Shown here one piece after another: positions 23,778-35,264 of a stretch of 64,000 nt of DNA. The stretch is from Drechslerella dactyloides (Eukaryota > Ascomycota > Orbiliomycetes > Orbiliales > Orbiliaceae), in contig JAGTWJ010000010.1 in assembly GCA_020064725.1 (NCBI GenBank), positions 1,488,001 through 1,552,000 of the forward strand. Reading direction: 5' to 3'. The translations under genes and the position numbers were made by a program. The first letter of the stretch is position 1. Each line of letters begins with the position of its first letter. The notes under the pieces are model-generated. The model saw only the letters and a program-made list of their open reading frames with translations. It was not told where the DNA came from and did not search any database.

Positions 23778-26459
23778 TGGGATATCCTACGGACTGTCGG
23801 TTTTCGCGAGAGGCGGGGAAAGCTCCGATGCCTTCGGGAAACAGCGTCTGATCGTCAATGGGCGAAAAGCGGCCTAGGAAAATTCGGCTGTCGCTGGAAC
23901 CCAGGAGAGGTGGAGTGGATGACGTTCCTAGAGAACGGAGGAGCTGGTGAGGATGGAACGTGATGGGTGCTGGCAGGACGGTGGAAGCTGGCTGGCTTGC
24001 TTTGAGGTTGAGTGAACGTCGCTCCTTTGGCGATGGGCTGGAGCTGTATATTTTATTGGCGGGTGTTGCGGTGCACCGTTTGCGTTATCGTGTCGACGTT
24101 GAACGCAGTTGACTTTGCAGGCAGTCGGGATTGGAAGGTCAGCGGCGAGCAAACCAAGACCACTCAGGCTGGCCTGATCTGGATGTCTGCAGTATGTATG
24201 TAGGTAAGCACCGCACGATAGGACGAGAGGATACGAGAGGAACTCGAATGCGCATTCCCCAAGGTTTGTCCATATATCCGCTGACGGTTGCCGTTTTAAT
24301 CCAACCGGCGCTGCAGCGCTGTGGGCCCCAAAGCAAAGGGATCACAAGAATCATTAGACCTGCGTTATCAATCAAGTTGAACCATCACCATCATCAAACA
24401 CGCATACATCCATCCAGACAAGCCAGCTAATTACCATCAACAAACTGCCGCCGCTGGCTGCTCCATTTTTCTGACTATGACCTGACCGTGCATTGCATGT
24501 AAGTGTGTCTGCACGAAGCGCATCCTACTACAGATGCAAACCCCATACTCAGGACATACATCCCGCTGACCACGGCAGAGCAATCGATCGCAACGTGGAA
24601 ATGCTTCCCCCCGTCTCTCCGACGCAGGGAGGATGCACCGCCAATTGAAGGCGAAGGATGTCAATCAGCCTTCCCGCATGGGACGAAGCTGCAACTGCTC
24701 ACTCTCCCACCATCAAATCGAGGACAGCCGATGGAAGCAGATTACAGACGGCTATTACCGCACGTTCGTTGCCAGGTCAAGCAAGCGTCGCGTTTCGTGT
24801 TTGTCTCCACCGCGATGACCTATTCTGGCACGAAACCACGACGGGACCCCGTTGCCATGCACCTCAGTTAAACGAGGAGTGCTAATGAGTGCTAACTAGC
24901 AGGGGCTCCACTCGGTCAGCTTTTTCAGTAACTTTACCGACTCCCGTTAGCCCCAAACAACTTTCTTGGTTCTTCCAGATCCATTCTTGAAGCAACCAGA
25001 GTGAGCGTAGTTCGAAAGTTACGGGGGGGCGAGCGATCGAGAAGGCGCCGTAGGCAGGACGTGCCGTCGACGGACGCATGCAGGAATGCGAGGAGGGCGG
25101 AAACACAAGTTGCATACCAGGCAGCTGCTTTGGCCGACGCCTACCTTACGTCCAGTCGATCGATGTCCCCTCCCCGAGGAAAAAGGAACCCGGCGAGTCG
25201 CGTCACTTTGATCCTCGTTCAAAGTCATCGAATCGCCGTCCATCATGGGCATCGACGGCCGCCTACGAGTTGCATACAAGACGGACGTGCATACATACAT
25301 ACATGCCTACGTGCCTACCCGCTCGGTTTAAATTAGTGGCCGCTTGCGTATCGCCGGACCGACCGACGAGCCCCCATTCTCCGTGACGCTGCCTGCCGCC
25401 TGCCTGTCGTGTCGTGTTCTCCCTCGGTTTCTCCTGAAGAACAGGACAGGAGTGGAAAGGGAAGACGAGGGAACCATCTGCATACCAGCCGTCGTCGACG
25501 GAGACGCTAGCGCCGCGACTCGATCCGATCTAGCTCTTGTCGACGGGCGCGGGCCCGCATCCATCCATCAGAAACAGCTCGCAATGCCGGGTAATTGGTA
25601 GACGGCAAGCAATCCAAAGGGGCTGCAGCGTATATCCTGGCCAAGTTATTGATTCCATCCTGTTGTATTGTCTCAAGCTTCACATCGTCAAGTATGTTGC
25701 TGAACACATGCATGCACGCACGTCTGCACGTTATGGATGTCTGCATGCACATCTCAAACTGGAATCAATCTGGAGGAGGGACCAAAACGAAAGTAAAAGA
25801 AAGGAAAGGGAACAAAAGAAACTGCGCGCACATCTGTGTGAAGCGACGTCGGTCGCATGTCAGCCTCGCATTGATGATAGATGCCATGTCGTCTGCCCCC
25901 CATGCCATCCTGCCGTCCTGCCTGCCAGCCTGCCAGCCGGCTGGGCTGTCCTTCTGTCTGTCCGTCTGCAGTTAGCCAACGCATCGATGCATCGGCCATC
26001 ACCAACCACCAGCCGGCGGCCGGTCGGTCCCACCGCATCGAAATTGAAGCGAGTTCGATGAATGGAATAAACCACGCCCCTTGCCATTCTAAACTGTGTA
26101 TCCGATACACACGCAAGCATACATACATACCGGCGCTCTCGCGTCGAAATTCGCAAAAGCGCACCGACAACCCCTTTTCCACATCCATCCACAATCAGTC
26201 TTCACTCATTTTCTTTTGCAGAAAAGAAAAGCGCAGTTTACAGCTCGCATTATACACGTTAGGTATGTCTACTACGTATGTATGCACGCTCAGCTTACGT
26301 ACAATTACGAAGCATATACTGAGCGAGCACATACGTCTTACACGTGCGTGTCTACACATACGTATGTGCGGTGCGGTCCAGCTCGGCTTGTACCGACACG
26401 GGCTGGCTGGTATGCACCTACGTAAGGAGGATGTAACCGGTTCCCCCTCCCTCTCATTT

Positions 26460-26478
26460 GCCTGCCTGCCTGCCTGCC
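26460..26478. repeat. CCTG tetranucleotide microsatellite
   Basis: Four and a half copies of CCTG. A related CCTGCCTGCCAG-type stretch lies at about 25912-25945, and the complementary GCAG form occurs at 30198-30215. Confidence 0.85.
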
Positions 26479-27198
26479 GTCTACGGCGGGGAGGTGGGTG
26501 GACTATCCGCTTTGCTGGATCGAATCGGTATTTTCGCGCGGCCCCGACGCGATATTACGAGTGACTAGCCTTAGCCTCACGTTAGTTAGCCTCCTCGCAA
26601 TAATGATAGAGGAGCTGGAGCTGGAGCGATATTGCAAGAGATCCGAGGGCGGCATGTGCAATCATGCGGACATACAAGTGTGGTCCCGCTGTTATCTGCG
26701 ATATTAATAAGACACAGCCGCGAGGGTTCCAGGTCTGTCGAAAGAACGTGAGCCACCAACATTATAATATTGAGGAAACGTGAATTTGATATGTGGAGGC
26801 GAATTCGAATTGTGGGTGCTTATGTTATAGGTCACGTCGTATAGAGTGTCACGATTACCAAGTAAGGATGAGACGGAGGACAGCTACTATATCCCACAGC
26901 CGCCGTGGTCTCGCTCCCACGGACGGAAGTGGGTAATGTACGTGCGGAGCAATTTTACGGATCGAATTCGCATTTTTAATATTTGCAGTGTCCGTGGTTT
27001 GCAATCTACCGTAGACACGAGGTATGTATCTGGATCCGGCGACGACGTCTGTCTCGCGCGCTAGCTGCGATTCATGGTACATTGTACGTACTCTATTCAA
27101 AGGCGGCGTTGAATAGAACAGTACTTCCCCTGAGCGTTTTATTTTATTTTATTTGAGTATTTTTTGTTGCTTTGCGAGATTCGGTCATTCATACAGAC

Positions 27199-27222
27199 GT
27201 TCGTTCGTTCATTCATTCATTC
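27199..27222. repeat. Compound TTCG/TTCA microsatellite
   Basis: Three TTCG units run directly into three TTCA units, a compound tetranucleotide repeat in the gene-free interval. Confidence 0.85.
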
Positions 27223-28517
27223 GGTTTTCGCTGCCGGCGAGCTAGCTTGCTCTGTCGAGTTAACTTCTCCTCGCAAGGATAGATGGTTCGATGCATGCAC
27301 GTTTCTTCTTCCTCGAACAAGTTACCCTTGCTTTTCCTTTTTTTTGGGGTTCTCGATTCGGACAAAGCTAGCCCTCGCCAGCGGTCGTGGTACCTGGCCG
27401 GGCCAATCCCACGCAGCGTGCGGGCACCCACCGCGCCCCTAGCCTCGCGCCTCGCCTTCCTTTCTCCTGCATGACGCTAGCCGGGATATCTGGCTCTGCG
27501 GCCGAGTGGGCCAGCCATTGCATTGCCCGGGTGCGGTATTGGGTACCAATGCAGCTGGGCGTCTACAGGCCGGCTGGGGAGGTATCGACGGCTGGAAGGA
27601 TACTTTGGTGCTCCCTCCGCATGCCAGGAGAGAGAATTTAAAAACCCGGATTTTTCTTTTGCTTTGCGGCCCTTTTTAAGGTTAGTGTCGTCGGGATGCC
27701 AGTTTTTCCCACTATTCTAGACGCGACGGAGAGGAGAACGAGCGGGAAGAAGGAGTAACTACAAGTATACGTAGAGTAAGTGTTGAAGAGAGGGGACAGC
27801 TGACTTTTTCGCTTGCATTTGTTGGTTTACGAGATTCGATCTGACGTAAAGGCTCGAAATGAATGGGTAATATAACATCGCTGGTCGGCCGGCCTCATTT
27901 CCTTAGATCAGCAGGATCAGACTGCAGATTTGGATTCACCTCAGCTCAGCTGAAAGGCAACGTGCTCTCTTCATGTCTGCTCTCGGAACACTTTGGATGG
28001 AGGTTTCCTTTCCAGCCGCCACATGTAACCAACAGCGATGGTGGATGGTGGTGGTGGAGCTTAACCAACTGATACATATGGACATAAAATGCAGCCTCGC
28101 GGTTGAGCTGGCTGGGCGTCCATCATTCAGGAAAGGTGTGTGTGTGATTGATCCGGACCCGTTCCTGGCCCGCAGTCTAGTCCGTATACTTTGTACAGTA
28201 TCTAGGCCGGTTGGGTGCTAGCCAACCAGCAACTTGGCAGCTAGCTGGCCGGCCAAGCGTCGAGATATACAGGATGAAAAAAGATTACTCCGTCGACGGG
28301 AGACGCTCGCGCTCGCGCTCTGCCATGCCATGCCATTAATTACGTATATTACGCTCCTTATCCTGGCGGCGAGGGTTCTCTTCTGATTCGATCGGAGGGT
28401 GGGCTGCAGCTGTGCAGGACGGATCAACCACTAGGCAGGTCTCCCTGGAACCGCGCATGAAGTGTAAAGTTAACAGCTGCATGACGAGCAGCGTGCGCAC
28501 GACGCTGGAAAACTATC

Positions 28518-28540
28518 CCATCCATCCATCCATCCATCCA
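28518..28540. repeat. CCAT tetranucleotide microsatellite
   Basis: Nearly six copies of CCAT in tandem, in the gene-free interval. Confidence 0.85.
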
Positions 28541-28873
28541 GTCCCATTTACATGCACATACGTCGTCGACATACAGGACGTACATACCACATGAATATGT
28601 AATGTATGTAAGTGTGTATGGACACGCTTCCACACCTACGTTATTTTAGGATGGATGATGGAAGGGGTGGTGCACTGTCTGTCTGTCTATCTGCAGGCGG
28701 CTCCCGTATTCCCGCACGGGCTGGAGAACTTTGAGCTGGTCGCGTCGCTTACGGTTCGATCGGATTGGACTGGGCGAACGGCCTGTATCCGCTTTGTGTT
28801 TTACGATGCCGCGCATTGGACACTTGGATCGCGAGTGACAGTATTGCAATCCTCTCTGTCCGTTCATTTCGAT

Positions 28874-28912
28874 ATATGATATACAAGCATATCATATGCT
28901 TGCATATCATAT
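28874..28912. repeat. 39-bp near-perfect palindrome
   Basis: Two 19-nt arms, atatgatatacaagcatat at 28874-28892 and atatgcttgcatatcatat at 28894-28912, are inverted complements except for one pair, around a single central C. The arms are AT-rich. The element could form a hairpin or cruciform or bind a symmetric factor. Confidence 0.85.
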
Positions 28913-30197
28913 ACACAGTACATACGCGCAAAGTAGAATATTGATTGAAAGATTGAACTGTGGGGGCGCCTGGGGATATTTCCAAGGCCCAGGCACAGCA
29001 CGATTGCAAAACAAGAAACAAGCACAGGGACGGACAAGGACCAAGGACAAGCAGCAGGCGGCCAGCCAGCCCAGCCCGGCCATCGTCGACAGGGGTGTGG
29101 TGGAGCAACAACTTGGAGGCGGGCGTGAAAGTGCAGGGCAGGCATGCATGCGCATGCAGGCCCAGTAGCGCGTGGCCTGAAGGGGGGAGGGGGAAGGGAC
29201 CATATTCAGGTCGCGATGGGCAAAAGGGCAGAAAACAAGTGGGTGTGGGTGCGAGCATCCCAGCCAGGAAATCAAACCGTCACCTGCGGCACGGGCGACG
29301 GGGGCGCGAATCGGGCATTCTAGATCCCATCGACGGGACAAACAAGTTTCCACGACGGCAATTGCAATCGTTCCCGCTGGGGGAAAAAAAACATTGCAGT
29401 GCGGTGGGATGGGGGATCCGGAAGCAACAGCTGTTTCAGCAGGCGGGAATCGAAATTTCTTCACTTGTGAATGAAGAAGAGAAAGAGAAGATGGAAAAAT
29501 AAAAAATCGGCGTTAAATTGGCTAGTCTCGTCGACAATTTAAGAGGATGGTAAGGGGATAGTGTATATATAGACGACGCAAAGAGGCAGAATTAAAATTG
29601 TGCATGCTGCAGCGAAACAAGCGACTAGATTAGCACTTGTTCTCTCTCTTTCTCATGCCCCGGGTGCATGTACAAAGTAATGCTGCTGCTGCTCGAGCGA
29701 GCTGCGTCCATCAGCTATGCGAGGCTAGCTGCCAGATTGATGTTCATTTCAGACACCTGTACTAGTCCACTAACCGAGCGATCGATCCGTCGAAGAGGCA
29801 ATTTAAATAGGGGAAGCCAGAGCATATTGTCTACGTCTATGCGTCTAGCGTGCCTGGGAGATTGTGGAAATACTAATTGATCCATCCCATCGTTCAAGAT
29901 GCCAGATATCTGCTAAAATCCGCCCGGCGCAACATCGCTCGGGCGAATCAGGGCGGCAGAGCAGTGGACAATAGAACGCACCGCACTCGTATCTGGCGCT
30001 GCGGGATAAATATAGCTAGTAGACACGATCCTAACGTTTTCGCGTAGATTACCACCTGTGTAGCTGCGTATACTTGTATGCATCGACGCAGCGTACGTTG
30101 GGGGTGCTAATTGTTGCGGTCAGCTTCCCCTTTCTTCTGCGTCCTGCAACGCGCACTTTAAAGTTAAGGTTATTTCCTTTTATTGCTTGCCACCCAC

Positions 30198-30215
30198 GCA
30201 GGCAGGCAGGCAGGC
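30198..30215. repeat. GCAG tetranucleotide microsatellite
   Basis: Four tandem GCAG units followed by GGCCGGCC, in the gene-free interval. Confidence 0.8.
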
Positions 30216-31576
30216 CGGCCAGCCATACTTTACTACTAGTACAGGCCGGCAGCCAGGCACCACGCGCGCAAGGCACCGTCTATGTATGTAGTAGTACTGT
30301 ACTCGCGGTTCACGGTGTCGAGAGATCGTGGAGCGTTCCTTAATAGTGCTGGTATACTTATTACCGCTATTAATATTATTATTACTGTTGCTATCGCGCC
30401 GGGCTAGTGCTACCGATGGGGACTGCCTGCGAGTTAGAATGAATGAATGAACGGGACGGGTGGATGTGGTTGTAATAGTAGCGGTGTAGAGTGGTGTAAT
30501 GAATGTCCTGGATCTGTATGCGTCGCTGCTGGCCCCCGTGCACTGCAGCAGAACAATTTAATATCCATCCCTCGTCCTCCATTCCCGTCGACCTTCCCCT
30601 TCTCCCTTCTCTTCTTTCTCTTCTTTCTCTCCTCGCTCTCTCTCTCTCTTACTCTTACTCTCTCGCTCTCCCCTTTCTCCCATTCCCTCTTTTTTTTCTG
30701 GTTGTATATTTCCGGCCGTCGTCGTCTGCTGGACCTCTGCTCTCTCGCTCTCGCTCTCGTTCGTTCGTTCTCCCTCTCCACTCGGCCTGTTTGACCCGGT
30801 CGTACGTCCCGGCCCGTCTACCGTAGACGACCCTCCAAGCTGCGTTCGGACGAGCGAGGCTGCGTAAACATCAGCCTCCCTCGACGGGTTTTCTTGCATT
30901 GCCCTCGCCATTATATCAATCAATTTGCGGGCAGCTCCATCGGCTCTCGTCATCGCACTGCTAATTATAATACCATAATCCGCATCCTGATACGTGTGCC
31001 CTGTCCCGTACTTGACCAGATATAAAACCGCATCTTCGGCCGCGAATTCGCTCTTCCGCCAACCCGCTCGCTTCGACATCGATTGGATCATCGGATATTG
31101 GCTCGCTGTTCGACAGATTGGCATTAGTAGTAATACCTATTTATCGCTCACACTCGGCCCGGCATACGTATATACGTATATATAGACACGGGGCCGCCAT
31201 CTATATAAATCCTCGTTTCCTCCCTCCTTTTCCCACCACCGCCGCCCACGAGTCCTGCCGCACATCCCATTCCAGTCCTTTCACACTATCTGCAGAGTGC
31301 ATTTGAGTGCCGTCCGTCACAACGGCTGCAAGCGAATCGAACGAACGAACAAACGGTCAAACATCTTGAACTCGGCCGTACTGCACTAAAACACAATCTT
31401 CCACGAGGCGAGGGGACTCGCTCCTTTTTTTCTGACGAGATTTGACGCGCCATATATTCATTCACGTATGTCTCTGCCCACGTGCCGGACGAATATACTC
31501 GTCCGAGCACGTTATAGCTCGTAAGCGCGACGGGGTCAGCGATTTTGAGACTGACCTTACTCGTGTATCATCCAGA

Positions 31577-34100
31577 ATGGCTCCAACGCCAAAAACCAAC
31601 GGGAGGGCGGCCAATGGCGATGGCACCGAAACACCCACCACCAAGAAAATCACCAAGAACGAGCAGATGCGTCTGGAGAGACTGGATTTCATGAAGAAGC
31701 TCGTGCCCGAGGTTCTGATCCAGTCCGTCGACCCGAACCAGCAAGGCCTGAACTCCTGCCACCAGTGCCACGGCTACATCAAGCGATACGACCATTTCCT
31801 GCAGTGCACTGCCATCATCACCAAAGACAACAAGCCGCGGGCGTGCGGCCTGCGATACCAGTAAGCTTTTCCTTCGCAATTTATGTTGACGCTAGTATCG
31901 ACAGTAGCAGCAGAGCTCGGATGATCGCTTGTCCGTAGCGTCTACAAACAAACTGCGGGAGGAACTGAAGATTGGAAAGCTGACTTTTGATATCCAGCAC
32001 GGACCGTATCTGCCTGGCGGAAAAGTACTCGAAGGACGAGATTCGTGCATACCACCCCGGCGAGCCCGAGTTCCAGCAGCACAAATGGCTCGATCCGTCG
32101 GTCCCGCAATGGGCGTGCCCCAAGTGTCGTGCTATCTGCAAGTGTCTGGCGTGCAAGCCCAAGACCACACTCGACGATGGCGGTGAAGTGAGTTCGATTC
32201 CACTATAATTTGATGTCGCGACTGTTCGCAAATTCAAATGCAACGCGCCGCAAACCATGCGGACAAACGAACGCGTAAAGCTAATATAACCATCATCGTG
32301 CCGCAGTCCAAGCTCAAGAAAGTCGCATCGTCCCCCGATCTCCTCCTCGCCAGCCGCCGAGGATCCGGCCCCAATGGCAACGGCCACGACTTCCTCCCCA
32401 CACCTTACGACTCGGGCCATGAGGCTGCCTTCTCCGACTCGAATCTGTCGAACGGCACGAAACGCAAGCGCGCCGATTCCCGCAAGTACACCATGGGCGA
32501 GTTCGAGATCTCCTCCACCGATGCGATCATCGATATCACGAACGGGGATGCCTTGAAGAAACGGCGGATCGAGGTCGTTGGCATCGGCCGGCTTAGCGAG
32601 CCGCAGAGGCCCTGCCACGTCGACGCGCCAGTCTTCGATGCTATCGACGTTGAGTTCTCTGACGACTGTCTGGACGCGAAGATGTGAGATTCCTTTTTTT
32701 TTCGTCCGTGCTAAACTTGCGGTGCTGATTAGTCTTGTCGAATAGTGCGATTCGCGACTTTACCCTTCGGTTCGGAAACGACCTCGCCATCCCCCGCAGC
32801 CACTTCAAGGCCGTCGATGACCCCGCCTCGCAATGGTCCGCCTCGACTCTCAAAGCTTTGATCTCCTGCATGCTCAGCGCCATCCAAGAAATCCCGCTCG
32901 AGAAGGAAGCAGCTACCCCACGTGCCGACGGAAAGCAGCCTGTCAACAAGGGCACCTTTACGACCGAAGAGAAGCAGGCCGTCGACAAGGCTATCGACGC
33001 TATCAAGAAGACCAGCGGGGACTCGAATGACTTTTGGGGTCATGTATTCGAGCTTCTCGTCGAGCTCGGGTCTTTCGAAGAGGGCAAATGGACGACATTC
33101 GAGGACAGCGAGATCCGTATCTTTGTCGTTCAGAAGTTGATGCAAATTGCCATCACGTCTCCCATCATCCGGGAGAACATCGATAAGGATCTGGAGGCTG
33201 GCTTGAAAGCTCTCAGGCGCAAGACCTGGGACGACATCAAGGCCGAACGTGAACGTGAGTTTTCCGATCACACTGTTATACATTGTGGTCACGTGCTAAC
33301 AATCGCTTGCTCATACAGGCTTTGATACAAAGCGTGCTGCCATCACCGAGCAGAGGACGCTGGCCGCCGGCAACCGCCCCCGCATCGTGAAGCTCATGGG
33401 CGAGCTCGAAGACGCGCGGGACACGAAAGACTACAATATTGATCGCTTGGAGTTGCAGCAGTGGTATGTGGTTCGCAATCTTCGCACGCCACTACAGTTC
33501 CCTGATGGCGAGGATAGGTCGGAGAGACGGACGATGGATCCGCGGTGCAGCACCAGCCTGGGTACCGACCTGCTGGGCAACTCGTACCACCTCTTCGCTC
33601 CGGGCCCCGAGCGCGGGTCCGACTGGGGCTCGTGGATCATGTGCCGGAAGCACAAGAAGCTGGACCACCCGTCCGGGGAGCCGCAGCCTGAGACCAACGG
33701 CAACGGCACCGGCGTGGCTACTCCCGTCCCCGACGTTGACGCGAACGGGGACAGCCCGATGGAGAACGGGCCTACTGTGCCGAAACGTGTGGCTATGTGG
33801 TATGCGGTTAAGGGTAGCGATGCCGTTTCCGACTTGACCGATTGGATTAAGTTCAAGGCGAAGGAACACTGGTTCGACCACCCGCCTCCGCCCAGCCCGC
33901 AGACCCAGTCCGGGGAGAATGGCAAGGGCGATTTCGAGGTCGTCGTCGTCCAGCGCCCCGAAGAAGATAAGGCCAATCCTGCCGATCTGGCGACGGAGGA
34001 TTCGATCAAGTCTCTCGGCGACAAGCTGCAGGAGATACGCCGCTTCATGGCGATCGAGGAGAGCGAGAAGGCTGCGAGGAAGAAGGCCAACCTTCTCTAA
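31577..34100 (+). CDS. CDCA7-like zf-4CXXC_R1 zinc-finger protein
   Basis: Probable chromatin protein of 713 residues from exons 31577-31860, 31998-32187, 32307-32683, 32746-33254 and 33319-34100, all in frame. Residues about 54-150 form the Cys-rich zf-4CXXC_R1 domain: CHQCHGYIKRYDHFLQC, then RACGLRY, RICLAEKYSKDEI, WACPKCRAICKCLAC. In animals and plants this domain defines CDCA7, partner of the HELLS/LSH remodeller in heterochromatin and DNA-methylation maintenance. After a Ser/Lys linker, about residues 284-345 resemble a DDT-like helical domain (IAIRDFTLRFGNDLA, then LISCML). A later TDLLGNSYHLF stretch recalls WHIM-type motifs. The C-terminus is charged and helical. The zinc finger lacks the exact C-x2-C spacing at HTDRIC, so it is a divergent class. 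Confidence 0.8.
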
Positions 34101-35264
34101 TGCAATCTACTCGTCTTTTTGTTTTTGTGTTCTTTCTAATTATACTTACCCCCACAACCGTTACTCTTTCGACTTCCCGTCACTCACTTTCCTCCGTCTA
34201 TTATCCTTGAGTATCCCTTTCTTCAACAGGGACTATTTTAATGCGCACGATGTCTGAATTTTTGTCCTGTTCTTGCCCTTTTCGTTCGGCGTCCACGGGT
34301 TAATGATACAGGCGGCTATCCTTCTACTGTTCTCTTTTTTTTTTTTCACGTTATCTGTCGCTACACTGGATTACAATCGCCCTTACCAACAGGAGTAAGA
34401 AATCATCGTTCCTTTTCATCTGCCTTCTCTACACTGCTCCTGTTACACCAGCTAAAATTGCTACTGATTACTTGGAAAAGTGGATCTGGTCTTATTGATC
34501 TGTTTGCACCCACCAGTTCGCGGCTAATTGGTTAATAAATGAACATGTTGCTGTTTGTCCTTTCCTTTAATTGATGCTACTGCTGTATGCATTGCATTCT
34601 CCGGCCACGGGGAAACAGCATGGCGTGTATTTCTTTTTTCCTTTTTTCTTACTGTGCCACCAGCTACTCCCTTTACTCCTTTATTAAATTGGCCAATGGG
34701 GCTGCTCGGTGGCAGAATGCAGGCGGCGATTGACAGACTGGCTGCATGTAGCTAGCTCGCAAGCTATGGTAGCTAAGTGTTTGCTTGTTGAAGTTTTGGA
34801 TTTTGGATTTTTTTGTTTTTCCCTGGCTGATTATGCTGTTCTCGGGTTCTGTTGATTTGGCGGGTGGATTCCATGGTCTCGGGTCCTTTGTATCCTTTGT
34901 ATCATATGCTTATAGACGATTCCTCGCGCTTCGATCGCGGTATTAATAATATCTATTCTTAATTGTCACGATGCAAAACGCCTTCGTTCAGGCTGTTCTC
35001 ATATCACCACTGGATACACGTAGAATGTGTGGCGGATTGAAGTTACATTGGTGTTGCGCCGAATGCTCTCTTGTTAATTTTTTTTTTTTTTTTTTTGTGG
35101 GAGGGAAAAAAATAATTTCAACCTTCGCCAACTCCACACGAAGCCCTCAAACCGAGCCCTCGACACCACTCCCATCGCATCTTACCCGGCAACCTGCATC
35201 ACCGACAGCTCACCACCCCTGCGACTTTCGACCATTCCGCATCCGACTGACCTGACCTGACGCG
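34101..35264. other. Intergenic region between tandem plus-strand genes
   Basis: T-rich 3' flank of the CDCA7-like gene followed by the promoter of the DUF3020 gene. It contains T runs at 34327-34346 and 35078-35096. No gene is supported. Confidence 0.5.
35078..35096. repeat. T19 homopolymer upstream of the DUF3020 gene
   Basis: Nineteen consecutive T, about 170 bp upstream of the start codon at 35265. Poly(dA:dT) tracts exclude nucleosomes and are common fungal promoter elements; that role is inferred here. Confidence 0.8.

Larger units (their letters stand above)
23778..31576. other. 7.8 kb gene-free, microsatellite-rich interval
   Basis: This is by far the longest interval without a supported gene. 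It lies upstream of both flanking genes (Cac2-like on minus, CDCA7-like on plus). Short frames abound on both strands but contradict one another, lack domains and are made of repeat-encoded residues. The interval holds many short tandem repeats, listed separately, a 39-bp palindrome, a CT-rich tract at 30590-30680, and several TATATA stretches (about 29564, 31170-31184). A CCAAT/TATA-like pair read on the minus strand at 24045-24058 may belong to the Cac2-like promoter. A long non-coding RNA or extended 5' UTR cannot be excluded. Confidence 0.55.

Noticed and set aside
28907..29502. Overlapping 185- and 180-codon frames on opposite strands
   Set aside because: Contradict one another, are Pro/Cys or Lys/Gly-rich, and have no domain or splice support.
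30434..31124. Charged minus-strand frames of 115 and 188 codons
   Set aside because: Arise from the CT-rich promoter-like tract; no domain and no conserved-looking segment.
32186..32205. TpsiC-arm-like gagttcgattcc
   Set aside because: Lies in an intron of the CDCA7-like gene; no acceptor stem or A box around it, so not a tRNA.
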